A DNA stretch of 64,000 nt, taken from contig CALXQQ010000033.1 of NCBI GenBank assembly GCA_944390775.1, positions 60,226-124,225 of the forward strand. The letters run 5' to 3'. Positions 44,085-52,835 of this stretch are shown here, one piece after another (the stretch's first letter is position 1; the number at the start of each line of letters is the position of its first letter). Both the position numbers and the translations under genes were made by a program. Origin of the DNA: an uncultured Alphaproteobacteria bacterium (GTDB lineage: Bacteria > Pseudomonadota > Alphaproteobacteria > UBA3830). Below the pieces are notes generated by a model. The model was not told the DNA's origin and searched no databases. It saw only the letters and a list, made by a program, of their open reading frames with translations.

Positions 44085-45683
44085 TCATTCCAAAAAAAGA
44101 AGAGACTTATTTTTTCTTTTGCTTAAAGTATAATTCTCATATTGTGAAACATCGTTATTATACTGCGAAACCGTCTGATCTGCGACGACAAATATCGAAT
44201 CTGCGATATTATTCAAAAAAGTGCGATCGTGAGTAATCAGCACAATAGCCCCATCAAAATTATTGAGAGACACTTCTAAGGACTCTCGCATTTCTAAATC
44301 TAGATTGTTAGTCGGCTCGTCTAATATTAGCATATTAGGAGCATGCACTGTTAAACCCGCAAAAATAAGACGCGCCTTTTCTCCGCCTGATAATTTATCG
44401 ATTTTTATGAAAATCTTATCATCAGAAAAACCAAATCTGCCAAGATGATTGCGAATTTGTTGCTGAGTAAACTCCGCTGCATTTTCAGCTAAATATTCAT
44501 AAGGCGTTGAATCAAGTTGTAAATTTTCTACTACATCTTGATGATAAAACCCTATTCTAAGTTTAGGATGTCTAGTAATAGTTCCCCTTTTTTGCTTTAG
44601 CTCGCCTGCAAGAAATTTCACAAATGTACTCTTGCCATTTCCGTTAGCTCCAACTAATGCAATTCTATCATGAGACATAATGCTACCAGAAACATTTCGT
44701 AATACTGTTCTTTCCCCATATCCCAAACAAACCTTATCAAAGGTGATTATATTGGATTGCAATGCAGGAGTCGGATCAGGAAAATTAAATTTCACAGTTG
44801 GATCATCTTGTTCAACTGGAATAAATTTCATTTTTTCAATGGCTTTTAGTTTACTTTGCGCTTGCTTGGCTTTTGTCGCTTTCACTCCAAATCTGCGTAT
44901 AAAAGAAAGCATATGCTCTTTTTTCTCTTCCATCTTCGCATTGTATTCTCGAATGTTTTTTTGTTTTTGAAGATAGGCGTCTAAGAACGTATCAAAGTTA
45001 CCTTTGTATCTTGTTAGCTTCGATCCTTTTAAATGCAAAATTTCTCCAGCAATGCTATTTAAAAAATCGCGATCATGCGAAATAACAATAAAACTTTTCG
45101 TATAGGATTTTAAAAAATCTGTAAGCCAATCTACAGTTTCAAGATCAAGATGGTTGGTCGGCTCATCCAATAATAATAAATCCGGCTCTTGATATAAAAT
45201 AGCACCTAACGCAATACGCATACGATATCCACCAGAAAAATTATCAAGAGGCAAGTTTTGTTCCTCTTCGGAAAAACCTAGTCCTTTCAAAACAACAGCA
45301 GCCCGTGACTCAGCATCAAATGCATTAATACTGATCAGCTCATCATATATATCCGGAACTAATTCTGGTTGCGTTTCAGAATAGTATTCTAACTTTTGCA
45401 GCAATTCATTTCGCCTTTTATCTTGCGATAATAGGTAATCACGCGGAGATATATCTCCAGTTGGTATTTCTTGTCTAACAGATAAAACTTGACGACCCGA
45501 TTCTATCTGAACCTTTCCAGCATCAGCTTCCTTTTGCCCAAGTATAATTTTAAGGAGAGTTGATTTTCCGCAGCCATTTCGTCCTACTAAGCCAATACGT
45601 TGCTTTTCCGATATTTGTAAGTTCACGTTATTTAAAATTTGTCGACCAGCCACACTATAAGAAATATCAGATAAATTCAACAT
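44085..45683 (-). CDS. ABC-F family ATPase
   Basis: A soluble protein of 532 residues with two ABC ATPase domains and no membrane part, acting on ribosomes (translation factor, or target protection in some members). Domain 1 has Walker A GRNGCGKST (about 37) and FSGGYRMRIALG; domain 2 has GANGNGKST, LSGGEKARLIFAG and LDEPTNNLDLE. The linker between them (about 230-310) is the ABC-F P-site tRNA interaction region. It is short at the C-terminus compared with Uup/YheS and near YbiT in length; the subfamily is uncertain. ATG 45683 has GGTAG upstream; the longer frame is unlikely. Confidence 0.9.
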   Translation of the reverse strand: MLNLSDISYSVAGRQILNNVNLQISEKQRIGLVGRNGCGKSTLLKIILGQKEADAGKVQIESGRQVLSVRQEIPTGDISPRDYLLSQDKRRNELLQKLEYYSETQPELVPDIYDELISINAFDAESRAAVVLKGLGFSEEEQNLPLDNFSGGYRMRIALGAILYQEPDLLLLDEPTNHLDLETVDWLTDFLKSYTKSFIVISHDRDFLNSIAGEILHLKGSKLTRYKGNFDTFLDAYLQKQKNIREYNAKMEEKKEHMLSFIRRFGVKATKAKQAQSKLKAIEKMKFIPVEQDDPTVKFNFPDPTPALQSNIITFDKVCLGYGERTVLRNVSGSIMSHDRIALVGANGNGKSTFVKFLAGELKQKRGTITRHPKLRIGFYHQDVVENLQLDSTPYEYLAENAAEFTQQQIRNHLGRFGFSDDKIFIKIDKLSGGEKARLIFAGLTVHAPNMLILDEPTNNLDLEMRESLEVSLNNFDGAIVLITHDRTFLNNIADSIFVVADQTVSQYNNDVSQYENYTLSKRKNKSLLFLE

Positions 45684-45856
45684 CAGATTTACTACCTTTG
45701 ATAAATTCGACACTCTCCCGACATTTGTTAGTGTCCTATTCCCCTATATTGATATTTGCAGACACATCCGTAAAAAAACACCATGTTCACTGTCCCTTAC
45801 TATCGCATTGATAAAAATATGTCAAGCATATATCGGCTAAAATGAATCGAGCAAAG

Positions 45857-46042
45857 CTACATCAATGTGGCTATTCCGTGCTCATCATGCTTCGCATAAG
45901 TTTTGAGCAAAGTATGTATTTCTCTCTTACAGTTTTTAAGTTTATCCCACTCACGCATATCTTCTTTATCTAGTATCATCATAGAACTCAGCTTGATTTC
46001 AACCAAATCAATTAATATTTCCAAAGACTGTTTTGATATCAT
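45857..46042 (-). CDS. Small conserved alphaproteobacterial-type protein
   Basis: A 61-residue, charged, mostly helical protein. The pattern SLEILIDLVEIKLSSMMILDKEDM resembles small uncharacterised alphaproteobacterial proteins (E-x-L-I-D-L-V-E-x-K-L-S-x-M-x-x-x-D-x-x-D), from memory of the family only. AGGGA precedes the ATG. It is divergent from ruvX. Function unknown. Confidence 0.55.
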   Translation of the reverse strand: MISKQSLEILIDLVEIKLSSMMILDKEDMREWDKLKNCKREIHTLLKTYAKHDEHGIATLM

Positions 46043-46109
46043 ACAATAATCCCTGTACTAGCATTTCATGATTCTAAAGACTATATTTTTATGAAAGGTT
46101 AATGGCGAA

Positions 46110-46583
46110 ATGTTTTTTGGTAAAGAATTAACAAACTTAGATGTAGAGAAAATAGTTGAATCTCAATCGGTTGTTTTGGGGTTAGATATAGGTAGCAAGA
46201 CTTTAGGTGTGGCTGTTTCTGATCGTCGTTTAATGATTGCAACAGGATTAAAAACTCTCACTATAAAAAATAACAATTTTTCTCCTTTGCTTGAATTGGT
46301 GAAAGAGTACAAAGTTGGCGCAGTTGTGTTTGGATGGCCTGTTCAGATGAATGGTATTCCAGGTGAGCAGTGTGAAAAGATAGCCAAGACGGCGGAGATT
46401 ATTTCGCAATATTTACATGTAGAATTTTTTCGCTGGGATGAACGACTATCTACATGTGCGGTAGAGCAGGTTTTGTTGAGCGCAGATTTATCTCGAGCTA
46501 AAAGATCGCGTATTATTGATAAAACTGCGGCAGTATACATATTGCAGGGAGCTTTGGATGCGATAAATATGCGTCGAGCATAA
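46110..46583 (+). CDS. ruvX: Holliday-junction resolvase-like RuvX/YqgF
   Basis: A 157-residue RNase H-fold protein; family members act in pre-16S rRNA processing and are sometimes described as resolvases. Motifs: VLGLDIGSKTLGVAVSD, VFGWPVQMNGIPGEQ, WDERLSTCAVEQ and the final DKTAAVYILQGALDA with catalytic acidic residues. No close operon partner; recJ follows with its own promoter. Confidence 0.9.
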   Translation: MFFGKELTNLDVEKIVESQSVVLGLDIGSKTLGVAVSDRRLMIATGLKTLTIKNNNFSPLLELVKEYKVGAVVFGWPVQMNGIPGEQCEKIAKTAEIISQYLHVEFFRWDERLSTCAVEQVLLSADLSRAKRSRIIDKTAAVYILQGALDAINMRRA

Positions 46584-46640
46584 ATTTGATTAAATTTTTC
46601 AATATTTGTTTAAGATTTTGTAGAGAAGGGGCTTGCTTCG

Positions 46641-46669
46641 TTGTGTAGAGTCTCTATATTTGCTAAAAT
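46641..46669 (+). promoter_or_regulatory. Promoter of recJ
   Basis: TTGTGT (46641-46646), 17 bases, TAAAAT (46664-46669) with an extended TGC before the -10. An overlapping TTGCTT-16-TATATT pair lies at 46633-46660. Confidence 0.55.
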
Positions 46670-46692
46670 TAAACTGAATATTGGAGGCATAT

Positions 46693-48366
46693 ATGGGAAC
46701 TACGGCACTTTCTGTAACAGGCAAGGTATGGGATATTCGTTGTAGTGATCCTGTTTCTTCGGAGAATTTGGTAGAGTTATTATTGCGCAATCGTGGTTTG
46801 AGCGAAGATGATTTGGTCAAGTCAGTAGAAGATATTATGCCGGATCCATTTGTTTTGAAGGATATGGATCGCGCAGTAGATCGTATTATCCGAGCCATGG
46901 ATGAGGGGCAGACCATAGCGGTATTGGGTGATTATGATGTCGATGGTATATCTGCAACTGCCATATTAATACGTTTTTTTAATGCTATTGGAGTGGGATG
47001 CACATATAGGCTGCCGGATCGTCTGGAAGATGGTTATGGTCTACACATAAAAAATTTGGCTGAATATCGTGATGATCTTGTTATTGCTGTAGACAATGGT
47101 TCTTCCAATATAGAAGAGTTAGAATATGCGCGTGAAAATGGCATTGATGTAATAGTGTTGGATCATCACACAATGCTACAGATTCCGGATGCTGTTGCGG
47201 TAGTGAATCCACATCGTCCTGATGAATCTGGTGATTATCGTACTTTATGTGCGGCTGGAGTGGTGTTTTTTACGGTTGTTGCGCTTCACAATACATTGAA
47301 GGAAAAGGGATTTTACGAGCATAGGACAGAGCCGGATATCATGTCTTTATTGGATGTGGTTATGTTGGCGACAATTTGTGATGTAATGCCATTGGTTGGG
47401 TTAAATAGAGCCTTTGTTCAGAAAGGTTTACAGCTTGTAAAGCAGCGCTCGAATATTGGGATTTCTGCTCTGTTAGATTTGGCAAAGGATCGACAGATTA
47501 ATTCCTCATTGGTTGCGTTTTTTATAGGGCCGCGTCTTAATGCGGCGGGGAGAATTTCATCACCGAATCTTAGCCTACAGCTATTGATTGCTACAGATAA
47601 AGAAGAAGCGCGTAGACTTGCGACTCGTTTGCATGACTTGAATGAGGATAGGCGTGAGATGGAGTATGAAATCCTTGTTCAGGCAGAGGAATTTGTTGAT
47701 CAGGCGCAGCGATTCGTTTGTGCTTATGGTGATGATTGGCATGTTGGTGTGATTGGGGTGGTTGCTGGACGATTGAAGGAGAAATATCATCGACCTACAG
47801 TGGTTATTTCATTTGATGATTCGGGGATTGGACACGCATCATGTCGGTCGGTGGGAGATGTCGATATTGCTTCTATTATTAGCTCAGGCATAGAGCAAGG
47901 CATTATTTTGAGCGGAGGTGGGCATAAGGTAGCTGCAGGTTTTTCGCTTGAGAAAGAGAAAGTTCCTCAGTTAATTCAGTTATTGGATGATCGAATTACT
48001 AAAGAAGTAAAGCCACAAACTTTGATGGCGGATTGTGTTGTGTCCTTGGATCAAATTTCTGTGGATTTTGTGAAGAAGCTCAACAAATTGGAGCCGTTTG
48101 GGGAGCAAAATCCTACTCCGCGTTTTGTTTTGAAAGATGTAAATGTTACATATTCCAAGGTTATATCAGGCAGACATATGTCTGTTGTATTAGTAGATTC
48201 TGAGGGGAATAAATTGAGAGCGATAGCCTTTCATTGTGCAGATACACCGATAGGGCGAATGTTAAATACCAAACATATGTCTATGGATATATTGGGAGAG
48301 TTAGATATTTCCGCTTGGAAGGGACACGAGCGTGTAAATCTTCATATTATCGATATTGCGGCATGA
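46693..48366 (+). CDS. recJ: Single-stranded-DNA exonuclease RecJ
   Basis: A 5'-3' exonuclease for recombination and mismatch repair. The 557 residues carry DHH-family motifs: GDYDVDGISATA near 79, AVDNGSS, VIVLDHHTM near 157, a DHHA1 domain with GGGHKVAAGFSL near 410, and a C-terminal OB fold. GGAGG lies before the ATG at 46693; a TTG four codons upstream lies in the ribosome site. The stop overlaps dsbD. Confidence 0.95.
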   Translation: MGTTALSVTGKVWDIRCSDPVSSENLVELLLRNRGLSEDDLVKSVEDIMPDPFVLKDMDRAVDRIIRAMDEGQTIAVLGDYDVDGISATAILIRFFNAIGVGCTYRLPDRLEDGYGLHIKNLAEYRDDLVIAVDNGSSNIEELEYARENGIDVIVLDHHTMLQIPDAVAVVNPHRPDESGDYRTLCAAGVVFFTVVALHNTLKEKGFYEHRTEPDIMSLLDVVMLATICDVMPLVGLNRAFVQKGLQLVKQRSNIGISALLDLAKDRQINSSLVAFFIGPRLNAAGRISSPNLSLQLLIATDKEEARRLATRLHDLNEDRREMEYEILVQAEEFVDQAQRFVCAYGDDWHVGVIGVVAGRLKEKYHRPTVVISFDDSGIGHASCRSVGDVDIASIISSGIEQGIILSGGGHKVAAGFSLEKEKVPQLIQLLDDRITKEVKPQTLMADCVVSLDQISVDFVKKLNKLEPFGEQNPTPRFVLKDVNVTYSKVISGRHMSVVLVDSEGNKLRAIAFHCADTPIGRMLNTKHMSMDILGELDISAWKGHERVNLHIIDIAA

Positions 48367-49757
48367 TACAGATTTTCCTCTTTATTATAGCTTTACTTGG
48401 ACAATATGCGCAGTGTAATTCTGCTGAAGTTATTGTCTATACAATAGAGAATAAACTTGAGAGTGATTTTTCTTGTCAGTGTGATCTTAAGATTACACCG
48501 AGTGAAGGATGGAAATTAGCTATGCCGCCGGATGTGGATTATTCAAATTCATCGGATCCTGCTACGATGTCTGTTGAAACGGTTTCATTTGATAATCATA
48601 GTTGTCATTTGCGTGTGAATAGTTCGCGTGCATCTGCCAGTGATTATCGACGTTTTTCTCTAAAGGTTACCTGTTCTGCATGTAGTGATATGTGTCGAAT
48701 TATTCCGCTTAATATTGATGTAGAATTTGGATCTAAGTATAAAACATTCATTATATTTTTGATTTTGGCCTTTGTTGGAGGCTGTTTACTGAATTTCATG
48801 CCATGTGTGCTTCCGGTGATACTGCTGAAATTATCTGCTTTTAAGTCGAAAGTTGCGCTGATAGGGACAATCGTTGGTAATTATATTGCGTTTTTTATAT
48901 TTGCTATCTTTTTAATAGGGATGAAGTTAACCGGGCAAACGATAGGATGGGGGATGCATTTTCAGGATATTCGTTTCCTAGTGATGATAGCAATATTGTT
49001 ATTGCTTCTGTTATTAGACAGTCTCAATGCAATTAGCTTGATGCCATCAATTACTCTTAAAAGCATGCCTAGATCCCCATTCGTTCAACATATGATGAGT
49101 GGTTTTATAGCAGCAGTGTTGGCAATTCCGTGTACTGCGCCTGTGTTGGGTATGGTAGCGACTTTTGCTATCCAAGGGCGTATAGATGAGTTATTGCTTA
49201 TCTTTATAAGTATAGCAACTGGATTTTCTTTGCCCTATATTATAGGCATATTCTGGGTGCCACGTATTCCATCAAATATAGGAAAAATCAGTGAATATGT
49301 GCACAAGGTTGCGACATTTGGTTTGGCTTGCACTTTTGTTTGGGTTTGTTATTTGATCATGAACAATTTAACTCAGCCGATTCAGAAGACTAGCTTTTCG
49401 CAAACCTTATCAGAAATAAATCAGTCTGTAGAGCATGGTGGGACAGTCATGCTAAATATTTCTGCTCCTTGGTGCGTCACTTGTAAATACAATAAAGTGC
49501 AGACTCTTAATAGTAAAGTCGTGACAGATGCGATGAAGCAGTACAATGTTCATTACATAGAGGTTGATTTAACGAAGAATGATCCACAAGTGTTAGATCA
49601 TATGAAAAAATATGGTCGAGTTGGTATACCATTTACGATTGTTTATGGTCCACGGTCTACTAATGGAGTTGTGTTGAGTGAAATTCCTAATTCTAAGGAA
49701 GTAGTAAGTGCTATACGAGTTGCATCAGGCGCTAAGAGAAAGCGGAATGGAGATTAG
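48363..49757 (+). CDS. dsbD: Thiol:disulfide interchange protein DsbD
   Basis: Carries electrons from cytoplasmic thioredoxin across the inner membrane to keep periplasmic cysteines reduced. The 464 residues have a signal peptide, a small N-terminal periplasmic domain (about 20-130), about eight membrane helices with the redox prolyl-Cys motifs NFMPCVLPVI and IPCTAPVLG, and a C-terminal thioredoxin domain with SAPWCVTCKYN (about 370). The N-terminal domain is shorter than in E. coli DsbD and diverged. Starts at the recJ stop (ATGA). Confidence 0.9.
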   Translation: MIQIFLFIIALLGQYAQCNSAEVIVYTIENKLESDFSCQCDLKITPSEGWKLAMPPDVDYSNSSDPATMSVETVSFDNHSCHLRVNSSRASASDYRRFSLKVTCSACSDMCRIIPLNIDVEFGSKYKTFIIFLILAFVGGCLLNFMPCVLPVILLKLSAFKSKVALIGTIVGNYIAFFIFAIFLIGMKLTGQTIGWGMHFQDIRFLVMIAILLLLLLLDSLNAISLMPSITLKSMPRSPFVQHMMSGFIAAVLAIPCTAPVLGMVATFAIQGRIDELLLIFISIATGFSLPYIIGIFWVPRIPSNIGKISEYVHKVATFGLACTFVWVCYLIMNNLTQPIQKTSFSQTLSEINQSVEHGGTVMLNISAPWCVTCKYNKVQTLNSKVVTDAMKQYNVHYIEVDLTKNDPQVLDHMKKYGRVGIPFTIVYGPRSTNGVVLSEIPNSKEVVSAIRVASGAKRKRNGD

Positions 49758-49786
49758 AGCTCTAAAATTTATGATGTGATTGATTA

Positions 49787-49816
49787 TTGACTGTTAAGCT
49801 TATTATGACCTATCAT
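49787..49816 (+). promoter_or_regulatory. Promoter of bioY
   Basis: TTGACT (49787-49792), 18 bases, TATCAT (49811-49816); predicted start near 49823. AAGGAGGAG follows at 49831-49839. Confidence 0.55.
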
Positions 49817-49842
49817 CACAGGTGATTTTGCAAGGAGGAGTC

Positions 49843-50361
49843 ATGTTAGCGGAGAAAATACGAGTTTCTGACGAGAGGCTAGGATTGAAAATTTTAGTTG
49901 CGTCTATTTTGATCGCAATTAGCGCGCAGATTAGAGTTCCATTTTACCCTATACCCTTTACTCTGCAGACCTTGGTAATATTTCTTCTATCTGCGACATT
50001 AGGCGCTCGTGCAGGAATGTTTGCAGTACTGGCATATTTGTTTGAAGGATGCTGTGGTTTGCCTGTATTTAGTGGGTTGCAAGGTGGGATACATCGTTTG
50101 TTTAGCCATACAGGAGGCTACTTGATTGGTTTTGCTATCGCTGCTTATGTGTCAGGTTTGATATTTGAAAGGTTTTCTGGTCTTTGGTCGATAGTATGCG
50201 GTTTATTTGTTGGGCACGCATTGGTTTTGCTTTGTGGTTATTTGCAGCTGAGCATTTTTGTTGGATATGACCATGCTTTCCAATGTGGAGTTTATCCATT
50301 TCTTTTGACAGATGCCATTAAAATAGCTTTAGGCACATGTCTTATCAAACTTATAAAGTAA
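49843..50361 (+). CDS. bioY: Biotin transporter S-component BioY
   Basis: A 172-residue integral membrane protein of six helices that captures biotin; it acts alone or with the ECF energising module. Seen: the early QIRVPFYPIPFTLQTLVIFL block and the YLFEGCCGLPVFSG substrate loop. ATG 49843 sits behind a near-perfect ribosome site. No ECF ATPase or biotin synthesis gene is nearby, so the cell may rely on imported biotin. Confidence 0.92.
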   Translation: MLAEKIRVSDERLGLKILVASILIAISAQIRVPFYPIPFTLQTLVIFLLSATLGARAGMFAVLAYLFEGCCGLPVFSGLQGGIHRLFSHTGGYLIGFAIAAYVSGLIFERFSGLWSIVCGLFVGHALVLLCGYLQLSIFVGYDHAFQCGVYPFLLTDAIKIALGTCLIKLIK

Positions 50362-50372
50362 TGAACTACTCA

Positions 50373-50400
50373 ATGATGTAACAATATTGTGTTACATCAT
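50373..50400. terminator. Shared hairpin between convergent bioY and corA
   Basis: A perfect 11-bp stem ATGATGTAACA/TGTTACATCAT with a 6-base loop. It covers the end of corA, including its stop. No strong U-tract either way. Confidence 0.5.
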
Positions 50401-51333
50401 TCTATGTCTTTTTAGGAAGAGTGCCAATATAGCACATATTACTACTGTCATGATTCCGATTAATCCGAATCCATGTGTAGCTTTTGCCAGAGGCATCCAG
50501 CGTTCGTCCACGTTCATTCCGTACATGCCGGATATAATCATAGGCACGGAAAAGATTACAGTAACAGAAGTTAATCGTTTCACAACGTTATTCATACGCA
50601 GATTAACTACAGAAGACATTAGTTCTCGAGTGCTATCTATTATTTCTCTGTAGATTTGCGCCATTTCTATTGCCTGTTGATTTTCAACTATGACGTTATC
50701 CAGCAGCTCTTTGTCATCTTCATAGGGAGATAGAAGAGATGAGCGTGTTAATCGGTTAAGCACGTTGTTATTGCTGCGAAGAGCGGTAGCGAAATACACT
50801 AATGTCGATTCTAGTTCATGCAATTTTATTAGATCAGTTTCCACTGTGACAGATTCTACTATTTCTTCGAATTCTAATCGTTTTTTGTCTATATCGCTCA
50901 GAGCGCGCTGGTATAAAAGCGACGCACGTAGCATTATTTGATAGATGAATTTCAATTTCTTTTTTGTAGAAAAGTCTTTTTTATTATTCATATGAAAGCT
51001 GCTTAATACTGGTGTATCCTTGGAGCATATTGTGATCACGTTATCGTTTGTGAATATAATACCCAAAGGCAAGGTTTCGTAAATTTTGCGACCATGATGC
51101 ACTTCCATAGTGGGAATATCTACAAGAATTAGGGTATAGGTTTCTCTGACTTCAACGCGCGCTTTTTCTTCGATATCAATAGCAGCCATGATGTCGCTTT
51201 CATCCACTCCCAAAAGGTCAGCTATTGTAGCAGCTTCTTCTGTTGTTGGTGATTGTAGTTCAACCCATGTGCCATTTGATATTTCATGGACTTCTCTTGT
51301 TTTTTGATTGTCAGTACGAAATAGCCTAATCAC
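50392..51333 (-). CDS. corA: CorA-family magnesium/cobalt transporter
   Basis: A homopentameric divalent-cation channel. The 313 residues have a large cytoplasmic N-terminal domain with a long stalk helix and two C-terminal membrane helices; the pore signature GMN is in SGMYGMNV near 278. The start is GTG at 51333, with GGGAGG eight bases upstream; a TTG six codons earlier is possible. Convergent with bioY. Confidence 0.93.
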   Translation of the reverse strand: MIRLFRTDNQKTREVHEISNGTWVELQSPTTEEAATIADLLGVDESDIMAAIDIEEKARVEVRETYTLILVDIPTMEVHHGRKIYETLPLGIIFTNDNVITICSKDTPVLSSFHMNNKKDFSTKKKLKFIYQIMLRASLLYQRALSDIDKKRLEFEEIVESVTVETDLIKLHELESTLVYFATALRSNNNVLNRLTRSSLLSPYEDDKELLDNVIVENQQAIEMAQIYREIIDSTRELMSSVVNLRMNNVVKRLTSVTVIFSVPMIISGMYGMNVDERWMPLAKATHGFGLIGIMTVVICAILALFLKRHRMM

Positions 51334-51418
51334 AATAACATCCTCCCACAAGCCTCACTATATAATTGGATACTATTAATAAAAGGTTAGAAATTCAAAT
51401 GTCTTGATCGAATTTAGA

Positions 51419-51447
51419 TTGTCTCTTGACTTTTTCTAGTACATAAT
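51419..51447 (+). promoter_or_regulatory. Promoter of the APC permease gene
   Basis: TTGTCT (51419-51424), 17 bases, CATAAT (51442-51447). Predicted start about 51454. Confidence 0.45.
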
Positions 51448-51476
51448 AACCTGACACGGGATATTGGATCACGAAC

Positions 51477-52778
51477 ATGCATAATTCAGAAAAAATAGGG
51501 GTAGTTAAAGCAACATCCTTAGTCGCTGGAAATATGATTGGATCAGGTGCGTTACTTGCTCCTGCGTTATTGGCGCCGTTTGGCAGTTGGACTCTAGTCG
51601 GATGGATATTAACGACTATTGGAGCTCTTGGTCTCGCGTTGGTTTTTTCTCGTTTGAGTAGCTGGCTGACAAAATCTGGAGGGCCATTTACATTCGTTCA
51701 GCATGTATTTGGTGATTTTGCAGGATTTCATATGGCATGGAGTTATTGGTTTAGTGCAATTTTTGGCAGTATTTCGTTGGTTATTGGCACGTTACAGTAC
51801 ACGTCGATTTTTTTACCTGATGTGATGTCGAATCCGACTCTTTCTATTGGTTTGGGATGTGGAATCATTTGGCTATTTACTTTTATCAACATGAAGGGGA
51901 TTAAAACGGCAGCTACGGTAGAGGTGCTGGTCCTGATCATGAAGGTTGTTCCGCTGCTTGTGATTGCGTTTGCCGGATTATTTTACATTAATTATTCTAC
52001 TATTACTCAATTTCCTCCGATAGATGATTTAACATCTTTAAAACCGATGGTATGTGTTTTATTGTGGTCATTTTTGGGGTTGGAATCGGTTACTGTTCCG
52101 ACTCAGCATATAAAGAATCCCAAGATTACAATACCGTTAGCTACAATCGCAGGAGTATTAATGACAGCATTAGTCTACATATTAGGAGCGATTACGATTA
52201 ACAGTGTTATTCCGGGAGAAAGTTTATTATCGTCGAAAGCTCCATATGTTGATGCGGGGATGATGCTTTTTGGTGAGTATGGAAAACTTGGCATGATTAT
52301 AACGGGCATAATAGCAATTGCTGGTTCGCTCAACGGGTGGATTTTGATTCAAGGGCAGGTACCATTGAGTGCTGCGCAAGAAGGAATTTTTCCTGCATTT
52401 TTCGCAAAAACAAATAGGCAAGGCGCTCCAATTGGTGTGATTTGCAGCAGTCTGATAATGACTTTTGTTTTCTTATCTACCTATCAAGAATCTCTATTAA
52501 AGCATGTTGAACTTATGATAGATGTAGCGGTAGTTGCGACATTATTGCCTTACTTTTACTGTGTTATTGCTTTTGGTTATATGATTGTTACCAAAAGAAG
52601 TTCGATGAGCAGAAAAGAATCATATTGGCTATGGATGATTCTGTTTGTAGCATTAGTCTATACGCTATTTGCTATTTGCAGTACGAGCACAACTGTTATT
52701 GCTGCTGAATTGATACTATTGCTTATTGGCGCGCCTGTTTTTTGTTATAGCAAACGTGGATCTGTCTCTAAAATTTGA
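51477..52778 (+). CDS. APC-family amino acid permease or antiporter
   Basis: A 433-residue transporter with about 12 membrane helices. The helix 1 break GNMIGSGALLAPALLAPFG and the SGGPFTFVQHVFGDF loop are typical of the AdiC/PotE-like branch of the APC superfamily, and the LLWSFLGLESVTVP helix 6 follows. Substrate is uncertain (amino acid or polyamine, possibly exchanged). It is monocistronic and its stop overlaps the hppA promoter. Confidence 0.88.
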   Translation: MHNSEKIGVVKATSLVAGNMIGSGALLAPALLAPFGSWTLVGWILTTIGALGLALVFSRLSSWLTKSGGPFTFVQHVFGDFAGFHMAWSYWFSAIFGSISLVIGTLQYTSIFLPDVMSNPTLSIGLGCGIIWLFTFINMKGIKTAATVEVLVLIMKVVPLLVIAFAGLFYINYSTITQFPPIDDLTSLKPMVCVLLWSFLGLESVTVPTQHIKNPKITIPLATIAGVLMTALVYILGAITINSVIPGESLLSSKAPYVDAGMMLFGEYGKLGMIITGIIAIAGSLNGWILIQGQVPLSAAQEGIFPAFFAKTNRQGAPIGVICSSLIMTFVFLSTYQESLLKHVELMIDVAVVATLLPYFYCVIAFGYMIVTKRSSMSRKESYWLWMILFVALVYTLFAICSTSTTVIAAELILLLIGAPVFCYSKRGSVSKI

Positions 52779-52803
52779 TATTTGCAGCGTTTTATTCTAA
52801 TAT
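52775..52803 (+). promoter_or_regulatory. Promoter of hppA
   Basis: TTGATA (52775-52780), 17 bases, TAATAT (52798-52803). The -35 overlaps the stop codon of the APC gene. Confidence 0.6.
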
Positions 52804-52835
52804 GCTCTCCATGTAAAATGTAATGGAGGTTGTGC